From contig JASHQY010000008.1 of the NCBI GenBank assembly GCA_030038885.1, positions 1 to 24,992 on the forward strand: a stretch of DNA of 24,992 bases, written 5' to 3'. A program made the translations under genes and the position numbers. The notes under the pieces were generated by a model that saw nothing but the letters and a program-made list of their open reading frames with translations, searched no databases and was not told where the DNA came from. Positions within the stretch are counted from its first letter, which is position 1. Every line of letters starts with the position of its first letter. This document shows positions 14,904-22,330 of the stretch, in pieces. The DNA is from Thermoplasmata archaeon (GTDB lineage: Archaea > Thermoplasmatota > Thermoplasmata > Lutacidiplasmatales > UBA184).

Positions 14904-16066
14904 AACGCTCCTCGTCGGATCCGTTGTAGGAACTCCTCGAAGAGACCGGTGACCCGATCGACGGTACGTTCGGTTCGCACGAACTCCGCCGCGCCTCGGG
15001 ACAACGCACGCCACGCGGCGTCGTCCGAGAGAGTCATCGCGATGCGCTCCGCGACGCCGTCCGGCCGATCCGGGTCGACAAGCAGCCCCGTGCGACCTGG
15101 CACGACCTGCTCAGAGAGTCCGGGGATGTTGGAAACAACCGCCGGCGTGCCGAACGCGGCGGCCTCCACGGTGGTGAAGCCGGCGAGCTCGGGCGCCGCG
15201 ATCGATCCGCTGCGAGTGTTCTGCGCCGTGCTCAGCAGAACGAACAAGCGAGACCGGGCGTACAGGCTGGCCACAACCTCATCGTCGGGTCGGAGCACGA
15301 ACTCGATAGGACCTCGCGAGCCACCCCCGGCGGCGAGGAACCGGAGGCGATCCACGTAGACCGGATCCGTAGGGAACCCTGCAATCACGACGTGGAGCGC
15401 GCGTCCCAGGCTTCGCTCAATTCGCGGGAGGAGCTCCAGGAGAAGGTCCGCGCGCTTCCAGGGTACGAGTCTGCCCAGGTAGAGAAGGTCGATGTCACGC
15501 GGCCTGTCGAGCGAAAGGTCGGCGCGGCGGAGGAGCCCGTCCGGAACAAAGACCGGGACAACGACCCCGGGACGCGGCGCCCAACCCTGCAGCTGGTGAA
15601 GGCTGTACTCGGAGACCGCCGCGTAGAAGTCGACACCACGGAGCCACTGTCGAGGAAAGGGCATGAACCGCGCGCCGTAGTCGGTAAGGATGACACGGAA
15701 CGCCGACCGGAACGGGCGCGTTTCGGCCCCCCGGAGCCACGCCGCGGTGAATGCGGTCCGGAGGTTGTGGAGGTGAAGGAATTCGAGGTCGGACGAGTGG
15801 GCGCGGAGCAGTCCCTGGATCTGGAACCAGGTGCGGGGAGTGGGGAGGGGATTGAGATTGGAGAACAGCGGCGGCGCGCTTAGGCTCCAGCCGGACAGAG
15901 CAACGCTCTCGAGGCCCGGAAGGTCGGTTGGGCGAGGGCCCGGCACGGACGCAAACACCACGCGCTCGCGGCGAGCGAGCGCCCGCGCCATCTCGGTCGG
16001 GTACCGCTCTCCGCCGCCCCGAAAGTCCGTTCCGAATGGGCGAGCGGTCACTTCGAGGATCGTCAC
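14900..16066 (-). CDS. GT4 family glycosyltransferase
   Basis: This 388-residue GT-B enzyme has the N-terminal acceptor-domain motif GGGERY (17-22). The donor-domain strand LLYLGRLVPWKRADLLLELLP is of GT4 type, and the EX7E pair is Glu293/Glu301 in PELAGFTTVEAAAFGTPAVV. SEQVVPGRTGLLVDP is a typical C-terminal loop. The GTG at 16066 has GGAG 9 nt upstream and starts 19 nt after the stop of the large membrane protein; the open frame extends upstream into that gene but the extension is not family-like. It is the middle gene of a three-gene operon and overlaps the next GT4 gene. It is probably a cytoplasmic surface-glycan assembly enzyme of unknown sugar specificity. Confidence 0.9.
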   Translation of the reverse strand: MTILEVTARPFGTDFRGGGERYPTEMARALARRERVVFASVPGPRPTDLPGLESVALSGWSLSAPPLFSNLNPLPTPRTWFQIQGLLRAHSSDLEFLHLHNLRTAFTAAWLRGAETRPFRSAFRVILTDYGARFMPFPRQWLRGVDFYAAVSEYSLHQLQGWAPRPGVVVPVFVPDGLLRRADLSLDRPRDIDLLYLGRLVPWKRADLLLELLPRIERSLGRALHVVIAGFPTDPVYVDRLRFLAAGGGSRGPIEFVLRPDDEVVASLYARSRLFVLLSTAQNTRSGSIAAPELAGFTTVEAAAFGTPAVVSNIPGLSEQVVPGRTGLLVDPDRPDGVAERIAMTLSDDAAWRALSRGAAEFVRTERTVDRVTGLFEEFLQRIRRGAL

Positions 16067-16085
16067 GGTACCGATCTCCGCGGAG

Positions 16086-19000
16086 TCACCGCGACCCCGG
16101 GGTCGAGGGAAAGGGTTTCGCGCGAGCGGACACTTCGGTACGAGAGGGGACTGCGCCCGATGCCGCAAGGCCCGTCGCGGCACCAGGCTTTGGGCGCGAC
16201 CACCGGGAGCGGATCAGCCCCCAGACCACCGCGAGCACGGGCAAGGCGATCGCCTCGCCCACGATGCCGTCGTGCTGGAGCGCTTGGCCGGCGTAGCTGA
16301 ATTCCATGCCCGCGGTGGACGACGCGTTGATGAGCCACACGTTGAGTCCGATGTTGCCGGTGGCGTGGAGCGCGGTGGCAGCGGTGGTCTCGGCGACCCA
16401 GAACGGCGAGTACGTCTGAGCCAGTTCCACAACCCCCCATCCCTCCGGCACGGTGTCGATGGTGAGGTGCGTCGGATCGTTTTGCGCAGCCAGGTACCGC
16501 ACGGTACTCCCGGAGGGCGGCGATACGGCGAAACTCTCCGGGAGCAGCGCTACCGTGTCGAAACCGCACCCGGATCCCGCGGTCATCGAGAGAGCGTCCG
16601 TGCCTGCGAGCGGGCGGACCCCCGCCGCGTACGCGTCAAACGCCGGGCTCGCCGCTTGGAAGGCAGTAAGATTGGACAGCAGCAGGTTCCGCCCCACCGC
16701 GGGAGTTGCGGATAGACCGATCGTGAAGTTCGCGTCCGATCCGAACGTGGTGGGCGCGGGGCCGGTCCCGTTCCACGAGCCGTCGGCGAGGTAGAACGCG
16801 TACTCCCCCGAACCATCCTCGGTCGACGCCTCAAGAGTGTAGGAAGGGACGGTGAGCGTGCCGTCAGGCTCGCCGACCGTGAGCTCCAGCCGAATCGCCT
16901 GCTCGGAGGTCGTCCCTAGGTCCAGAGAAAGACCGCGGGCCCCCCCGAGATCCGAGAGGTTGAAGCGAACGTACTGATAGGAAGGGTCCGGAATCGAGAG
17001 CGACCAGTTGAGGTACGTCACTCCGTCGATTTCCGACGTCGTTAGGGACCCGTTGTACGGGGGGCCGGTGTTCGACCCGCCCACCGTCACCGCGGAGCTG
17101 TTATTGTAGGGAAGCGGTTCGAAGCTCGAGATGGGGTCCGGCAGGAAAGAACCGCCCAGCGTCCTGTTGTCGAGCGAAACCTGGAACTCGCTTCCTGGGA
17201 GGCACTCGGCACGGGCCTCGACCTCGTAGGCGCTTGCGCCAAGAATCTCCTGCGTCAGAGCGTCGAGCAGGAGGAATACGGACTGGTTACCGGGAGAGGT
17301 CTCCACGACCTGACCGTTGGAGGCGTTCCACGGGTCGAGCACCTCGGTTCCGCCCGGATACGAAGTGTCCAGCGATGAGAGGAGGACGATCACGGGGGTC
17401 TTCGACTCTTCGATCGCGGCGAGTTGGGCTCCGTTGAGCTGGCCCAGATACTCGGGAGCCGTCACGATCGCCGTTGCGTGGGTCAAAAACGCCTCGTCCC
17501 CGGGGAAGCCCAGCCCGCCCCCGTCCACCAACGGCTGCGACCCGTTGTACCACGGCTGATCCAATATCTCGTAGACGAGCGAATCCGACCCGAAGTAGAC
17601 GAAGTACTCGGAATGCCAAGAGACGTTCCCGGCGAAGTCCGCCAAACTGTAGATGGATTGGTACCCCCTGGAATACACCGGTGCTCCGACACCGGTCTGA
17701 TTCGCGAACGCTTCGAACGATACCTGGGGCGCGTAAACGCCGCTCGTAGGGTACGACCAATCGGGGTAGTCGGTGGCTGCGATGTACTGAACGTTCGCTG
17801 CGGCAAGGAACTTGGATATGTTGTTGCTCAGCCCGTACGTGAGCCCGTTGCCCACGAACGTATCCAGGGCGAGAGAATCGGCGGTCCCGGCCTGGAAGCT
17901 GATGCCGTCGGAGCCGGTGAAATACGGAGCCAGTAACACGCTGCTCCCTGAGACGCCGCCCCAAGGAGTTTTTTCGTAGTCCGTTCCGAACGGGACCGTG
18001 AGGACACTGCCCAGCAAGGGCAACGAACTGATGTATTGGAAGCCCGCGATGTACGACGACGGAAATTCGAAGACCCCGGGCGGATCGGCAACGACAAGCC
18101 AGTTCTGCGCGACGACAATCACGCACACGACCACGATCACAGCGCCGATGGCGGCTTTCCGGCGACGACGAGGCGCGGCGGTCGTCGTGGCTCCGGGAGT
18201 CGGTCGGTCGGGATGCACGGGTCCGGCCGAACTCGGCCGAGCGGCCCGTCCGGAGATCTGAGCAGGGCGCCGGCGCCATCGATCTAGCGCGGATCGCGCG
18301 TAGCTGCGCCACGTCGCGAGCCCCGAGGACTGGAGGTCCGTGAGGAGCATGCCGAGGGTGAACGCGAAAACGAAGTCCGCGTAGACCGCCCAGCGGAACA
18401 CCGCCGGAGTGTAATCGGCGTAGGGAACGAAGTCGTAGACGAACCGGTTAAACTCGGAGAGACCCGGGTAGATGTTGCCCGTCGACAGCACCACCGCGAC
18501 GCCCGCGGAAAGCCAGAGCAGTCTCAGGCCCCGGGATCGTCGCACGAGGACGAAGCCGAGAGTCGAGAGAGGAATCAGGAGGAAAACCGGCCAGAGCACC
18601 GCGGGAGCCAGCGCGGGCGTGGACTGACCGTGCACCGCAAGGATGAAGCTATTGTCCGACACAAACCCGGCCAGGGAGTACCATAGTGGCTGGGCAGTCG
18701 TGTGAGAGAATTCGACGATGGTGCGTGAGATGCTGGTCGTGTACTCAGGACGGACCCCTGCCGCGTACGGCACCAGCCATGGCAGTACGAGCGCGACGGT
18801 GAGCGACGCTGTCAGGCCGATCCGAACCCACTCGGCCAGATGGTACGGCTCGGACCGATATCGGGCGTAGATCGCATACGCTACGGCGAAGCCGCCGAAG
18901 AAGAGGTAGTAGTAGAGGATGTCGAGTTCTCCGACGCTCGCGAGGAGATACACGAGGAGTGCCAAAGGAATCCCGGTCAGCCCCGCCGGTCTCTGGAAGA

Positions 19001-19520
19001 ATCGGTACGCGAGGTAGAGCGCGGGCGGACCGAGGGCTACCGAAATCATCCCGGGTACGTGGCCCTCGAAGAACTGTGGGGTCTCGGCCAGTGCTGCGTA
19101 GAAGAAACCCGCGCTGAACGCGGCGGCTCCCGTGCCCCCTGCGTTCCGGACAATCCAGAAGAGGCTCAGCCCGGCCCCGAAAATTGATAGATACTCGGTC
19201 ACTCGCACGAGCACGGTCGGAGAAAGGATCACCGCCCCGAGCGCGAACGGAGTCGGCCCCGTGTACCCGGGAACTGGTTGGCCCCAATCCGTGAAAGGGT
19301 ACAACCACGTTGAAAGCGGGAAGTGCTTCGAGAAGTTGAACTGCATTACGTAGTCGAGCGCGTTGGTCCCCTGCGGCAGGGAACCGGGAGCGGCTCCGAG
19401 ACCATCTCGCAGAAGGACTCCGGCCAGCGCGGCGTACCCCGCCAGTGCGAGCAGCCACCAACGGTACCGCAGGACGGCGGCCCCGGTGGCCCGGCCAGCG
19501 CTACGGAGGGGTCCGGTCAT
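16086..19520 (-). CDS. Large polytopic membrane protein, GT-C-like, with sequon-rich outer domain
   Basis: This 1144-residue protein has about ten or more hydrophobic segments in residues 20-475. A predicted extracytoplasmic domain (about 476-1080) follows, then one C-terminal membrane helix (1086-1103) and a short basic tail. The first outer loop carries Asp56 followed by FSKHFPLSTWLYPFTDWG, like the acidic loop of GT-C glycosyltransferases and of PTPS-related/YfhO-like membrane proteins. The outer domain has 15 N-X-S/T sequons against one in the N-terminal half, and at least two cysteines. No WWDYG motif is seen, so it is not AglB. GGAG lies 9 nt before the ATG. It heads an operon with two GT4 enzymes. 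A role in transferring or modifying a surface glycan is inferred. Confidence 0.8.
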   Translation of the reverse strand: MTGPLRSAGRATGAAVLRYRWWLLALAGYAALAGVLLRDGLGAAPGSLPQGTNALDYVMQFNFSKHFPLSTWLYPFTDWGQPVPGYTGPTPFALGAVILSPTVLVRVTEYLSIFGAGLSLFWIVRNAGGTGAAAFSAGFFYAALAETPQFFEGHVPGMISVALGPPALYLAYRFFQRPAGLTGIPLALLVYLLASVGELDILYYYLFFGGFAVAYAIYARYRSEPYHLAEWVRIGLTASLTVALVLPWLVPYAAGVRPEYTTSISRTIVEFSHTTAQPLWYSLAGFVSDNSFILAVHGQSTPALAPAVLWPVFLLIPLSTLGFVLVRRSRGLRLLWLSAGVAVVLSTGNIYPGLSEFNRFVYDFVPYADYTPAVFRWAVYADFVFAFTLGMLLTDLQSSGLATWRSYARSALDRWRRRPAQISGRAARPSSAGPVHPDRPTPGATTTAAPRRRRKAAIGAVIVVVCVIVVAQNWLVVADPPGVFEFPSSYIAGFQYISSLPLLGSVLTVPFGTDYEKTPWGGVSGSSVLLAPYFTGSDGISFQAGTADSLALDTFVGNGLTYGLSNNISKFLAAANVQYIAATDYPDWSYPTSGVYAPQVSFEAFANQTGVGAPVYSRGYQSIYSLADFAGNVSWHSEYFVYFGSDSLVYEILDQPWYNGSQPLVDGGGLGFPGDEAFLTHATAIVTAPEYLGQLNGAQLAAIEESKTPVIVLLSSLDTSYPGGTEVLDPWNASNGQVVETSPGNQSVFLLLDALTQEILGASAYEVEARAECLPGSEFQVSLDNRTLGGSFLPDPISSFEPLPYNNSSAVTVGGSNTGPPYNGSLTTSEIDGVTYLNWSLSIPDPSYQYVRFNLSDLGGARGLSLDLGTTSEQAIRLELTVGEPDGTLTVPSYTLEASTEDGSGEYAFYLADGSWNGTGPAPTTFGSDANFTIGLSATPAVGRNLLLSNLTAFQAASPAFDAYAAGVRPLAGTDALSMTAGSGCGFDTVALLPESFAVSPPSGSTVRYLAAQNDPTHLTIDTVPEGWGVVELAQTYSPFWVAETTAATALHATGNIGLNVWLINASSTAGMEFSYAGQALQHDGIVGEAIALPVLAVVWGLIRSRWSRPKPGAATGLAASGAVPSRTEVSARAKPFPSTPGSR

Positions 19521-19590
19521 GATTCCCGACTCCGACGTACCCTTCGAGAGTGCTCGGTGCGTACCTCCGGGCAGTAGCGGTGCTTACTAA

Positions 19591-19596
19591 GTTATC
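19591..19596 (-). promoter_or_regulatory. TATA-like element for the membrane protein-GT4-GT4 operon
   Basis: GATAAC followed by TTAGTAAG on the minus strand lies about 74 nt before the ATG at 19520. It predicts a start near 19567 and a leader of about 47 nt that includes the GGAG ribosome-binding site (19530-19533). Confidence 0.4.
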
Positions 19597-19640
19597 GTCC
19601 AATCCGAAGATGGCCGGAGGACGGTCCGCCGCGGGGCCAA

Positions 19641-19670
19641 CGCGAGTTGGGCCCACCCAACGAAATCGCG
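19641..19670. terminator. Bulged hairpin downstream of a GT4 gene
   Basis: GTTGGG and CCCAAC (19646-19651, 19656-19661) form a perfect 6-bp stem around CCCA. CGCGA and TCGCG extend it by 5 bp across a GAAA bulge. It lies about 70 nt past the GT4 stop at 19737 on the minus strand and before the next promoter, where a transcript end is expected. No T-tract is present. Confidence 0.3.
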
Positions 19671-19736
19671 ATCCCCACGCACTCCGGTGGGGGAAGGGCG
19701 TCGAGCGAGGCAGCCGGCGACGGAGAGACGTTGCCG

Positions 19737-20963
19737 TCACAGGCCCGCGTCGAGGGGTGTCTCGATGCCTCGAAGTCGTTGAAAGACGGAGGCGTACACC
19801 GCGCGAATTTGGGTGAAATCCTCCGGCTCCTCGTGCGTCCGCGGAGTGGACGCCGTCGCACGGACCTCACCAGAGGACCGTTCCGGGTGAGAACTAACCG
19901 CGTGATCCACCAGATGCGCCATCTCACGTGGAGGAGGCACTTCCTTGAGAAGTCGTACGAGCCCAATCGGGTATTCGCCGGTCGTTTCGATGTTCGGGCA
20001 GAGAAGAACCACGGGGCAGCCGTGCGCGATCGCTTCTCCGACCGTCACGGGAAATCCCTCGTTTTCGGAGACGAGGAGGAACGCCGACGCTCGGTCGTAG
20101 AGCGCGAGGAGTTCTGTGTCGGATACATCCTGCAGCAAGTGTACCCGGTCCTCGAGACCGAGCCGATCCACCAAGGCTTCGTAGTGGCGATGAAGCGGTC
20201 CATCCCCCACGATCACAAGATGCCCGGCAGATCGGGTGAACGGCATCGCTTCGATCAGTAGGTCGAATCGCTTTCTCCCGGTCTGCTGACCTACACTGAG
20301 GATGAACGGACCCGCGGGGAGCCGCGGGAGGGGTGACGGGCCGTCCCGACTCCCTTCCGACCGGCAGTCGAGCCGCGAACGAATCAACGGCACCACCGAG
20401 AGCTTCTGCTCGGGGATCCCGGCCTCCCGCAACTGCAGGCAGATCGACTGGGACACGCACAGCACCTGCTCCGCCTGCCGGACGGCGAGGCGCTCGAGCA
20501 GGTCGTTGGTGAGGAATCGGACCACCCGGGCGGTTCGCTGCTGCAGCGTTCGATGGACGAAGAGACCGTCGTGGATATGGTACACTAGGGAGCGGCGCGG
20601 ATCCAGGGTCTTGAGTATCAGTATCGCGACGCTCGTATGGGCAATCACGACGTCCGGGCGGAACGTCCGGTAGGACCGATGAGCGACGAATGCAGCCTTG
20701 GCTGCCCGAACTAGGTGATTCAGGAGAAATCCGAAGGAGGCCCCGGTGCTCCCGCGTCGCTCGTAGGCGACGAGATCGGTGTCCGGCACGGGAAGGTACG
20801 TGATGCCCTCAGGGTCAGAGATCCGGTGCACCCCCGCGTACGCGACCTCGCCGAACTCCCGGGATAAGAACACCGCATGCCGGATGGCAAGGACGTCTGC
20901 GCCCCCTTTCGAGTGCTCGAACCGGGCCGCCGCGCGCGAGACGACCAAAATTCTCGGACGCAT
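19737..20963 (-). CDS. GT4 family glycosyltransferase
   Basis: This 408-residue GT-B enzyme has KGGAD (19-23) in the acceptor-side loop, LSVGQQTGRKRFDLLIEA as the donor-domain phosphate-binding strand (Arg and Lys), and the EX7E pair Glu302/Glu310 in ENEGFPVTVGEAIAHGCPVV. These are standard GT4 landmarks. The ATG at 20963 has GGAG 9 nt upstream; a GTG at 20996 would add 11 residues that look non-conserved. It stands alone, 216 bp ahead of the membrane-protein operon and 161 bp after the GT2 gene on the same strand, so it may share the GT2 transcript. Sugar specificity is unknown. Confidence 0.9.
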   Translation of the reverse strand: MRPRILVVSRAAARFEHSKGGADVLAIRHAVFLSREFGEVAYAGVHRISDPEGITYLPVPDTDLVAYERRGSTGASFGFLLNHLVRAAKAAFVAHRSYRTFRPDVVIAHTSVAILILKTLDPRRSLVYHIHDGLFVHRTLQQRTARVVRFLTNDLLERLAVRQAEQVLCVSQSICLQLREAGIPEQKLSVVPLIRSRLDCRSEGSRDGPSPLPRLPAGPFILSVGQQTGRKRFDLLIEAMPFTRSAGHLVIVGDGPLHRHYEALVDRLGLEDRVHLLQDVSDTELLALYDRASAFLLVSENEGFPVTVGEAIAHGCPVVLLCPNIETTGEYPIGLVRLLKEVPPPREMAHLVDHAVSSHPERSSGEVRATASTPRTHEEPEDFTQIRAVYASVFQRLRGIETPLDAGL

Positions 20964-21124
20964 CGCGGTAGACTCCTGACTCCCGTCGTCCGGCACCCTT
21001 CACACCTAGGATCGCAGGCCAACGTCGTCGAGGACTCCCGCGTCACGTCGGCGGTACATCGAGAGCCTTGGCACAGCGCTCGTCCTCGCCTCCGTCGCAC
21101 CCTTCGAGGCGTCCTCCTCCCTGA

Positions 21125-22015
21125 TCAGCGACGCAATAGGGATGTTGCGACGGGGGCTCCCATCGGAGTCGGCCGAGCCGGTTCCGGTTCCGTCCCGGCT
21201 TTGCTCGACCTGAAAGTCGTACGATGTCCCAGCAATCGATCGAACCTCGCCGCGAGCACCAGCTGTACGAGGTAAATCCGTATGAAGTGCAAATCCCACC
21301 CAACAATCTTGCTGAGACCCGCCGAGCGGGGGACGAACGCATAGGGCACCTCCGTAACCGAGAGGTCACGGCACATCGCCAGGACAAACGGCAGAAGTTC
21401 GTATCCCCGCCATCGCGGGTCCACCGGCACGAACACGCTGCGCTGGAATCCGTAGAATCCGGACATGGGGTCCGACGTGCGCTGGGCGTGGGGGACGAGC
21501 AGCTTCGCCGCAAACAACGCCCCCGCGGAGATTGCCATCCGCAGAGGGGGGCTGTCGTCCCGGGACCCTCCTTTGGCGTACCGTGTGGCTACGCAAAGCC
21601 CCGCTCCGTCCTGCAAGTCCGAAACAAGCGAAGGAATCGTCTCGGGGGGATGCTGGAGGTCGGCGTCCATGACGACGATGAAGCGACCCCGAGCGGCCTC
21701 GATGCCTTGGGAATGGGCAGGGATGAGCGTTTGGGGTCCATCGTGGAACATCGGACGAATCCGTGGATCGCGCTGGGCCAGCTGCACTAGGAGCTCTCGA
21801 GTACCGTCGATGCTACCGTCATCGACCACCACGACCTCGTAGGGAGGTAGCGATTGGCGGTCGATACGCTCCAGCAATTTCGGCAAGTTCCATCGTTCGT
21901 TTATCGTCGCGAGGACGATCGAAAGAACCGGGTCCCGAACTGGCGCTGACGCCGGCCCGACCTGAATCGCGGTTCCTGCGGCTTCCATTGTAGCGAATCC
22001 GCGGTATCCGATCAC
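21125..22015 (-). CDS. DPM1-like family 2 glycosyltransferase (polyprenyl-phosphate sugar transferase)
   Basis: This 296-residue GT-A enzyme resembles dolichol-phosphate mannose synthase, which loads a sugar from a nucleotide donor onto polyprenyl phosphate for use outside the membrane. VVVVDDGSIDGT has DDGS at 65-68, VVMDADLQHPPE carries the metal-binding DADLQH at 117-122, and SDPMSGFYGFQR (181-192) is the acceptor-side signature of DPM1-like enzymes. There is no clear C-terminal membrane-domain extension, only a basic tail. I take the GTG at 22015, about 31 nt from a TATA-like element; an ATG at 21988 is an alternative. It would supply the lipid-linked donor that GT-C enzymes use, which fits the two GT-C-like neighbours. 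Confidence 0.9.
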   Translation of the reverse strand: MIGYRGFATMEAAGTAIQVGPASAPVRDPVLSIVLATINERWNLPKLLERIDRQSLPPYEVVVVDDGSIDGTRELLVQLAQRDPRIRPMFHDGPQTLIPAHSQGIEAARGRFIVVMDADLQHPPETIPSLVSDLQDGAGLCVATRYAKGGSRDDSPPLRMAISAGALFAAKLLVPHAQRTSDPMSGFYGFQRSVFVPVDPRWRGYELLPFVLAMCRDLSVTEVPYAFVPRSAGLSKIVGWDLHFIRIYLVQLVLAARFDRLLGHRTTFRSSKAGTEPEPARPTPMGAPVATSLLRR

Positions 22016-22042
22016 CGGGACCCTAGAAGCAACTGGGTCGCC

Positions 22043-22050
22043 TTCTTATC
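22043..22050 (-). promoter_or_regulatory. TATA-like element for the DPM1-like gene
   Basis: GATAAGAA on the minus strand is centred about 31 nt before the GTG at 22015. It predicts a leader of only a few nucleotides. Confidence 0.4.
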
Positions 22051-22302
22051 TCTTTGGGGGAACGGCGGGTCGCCGCCGACCGGATCGCAGATTTTGAGGG
22101 AGGGACAGACTCGCGTCCGCTCTATCATCGGAGGCCCATCCTTCGCGTCGCGCGGGCCCCTAGAGGCGGGCGTGCTCACGGTCCTGCTCCCGGATACTGC
22201 CGCGATCCGCACATCGGCCGCGTCACGGCGCCGCACTCGAGTTCAACCTTTGTCCCGCGACCGTCAGCGGTGGATAACACGAGAGAGCTTCCTTCGTTAA
22301 GG

Positions 22303-22308
22303 CTTATC
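22303..22308 (+). promoter_or_regulatory. TATA-like element for the 697-residue membrane protein
   Basis: CTTATC, preceded by TTAAGG, is centred about 25 nt before the ATG at 22331. No ribosome-binding site is present, so the transcript is predicted to be leaderless. Confidence 0.5.
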
Positions 22309-22330
22309 CAGACTCCTCCATTCATGGGCT

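Larger units (their letters stand above)
22016..22330. other. 315-bp divergent intergenic region
   Basis: It contains outward-facing promoter elements at each end (22043-22050 on the minus strand, 22303-22308 on the plus strand). I see no gene, repeat or clear RNA structure in the middle. Confidence 0.6.

Noticed and set aside
16086..19520. Oligosaccharyltransferase AglB/STT3
   Set aside because: Size and topology are similar, but the diagnostic WWDYG motif is absent.
22012..22236. 74-codon minus-strand frame in the divergent promoter region
   Set aside because: It overlaps the promoter and start of the DPM1-like gene, and lacks motifs and a ribosome-binding site.
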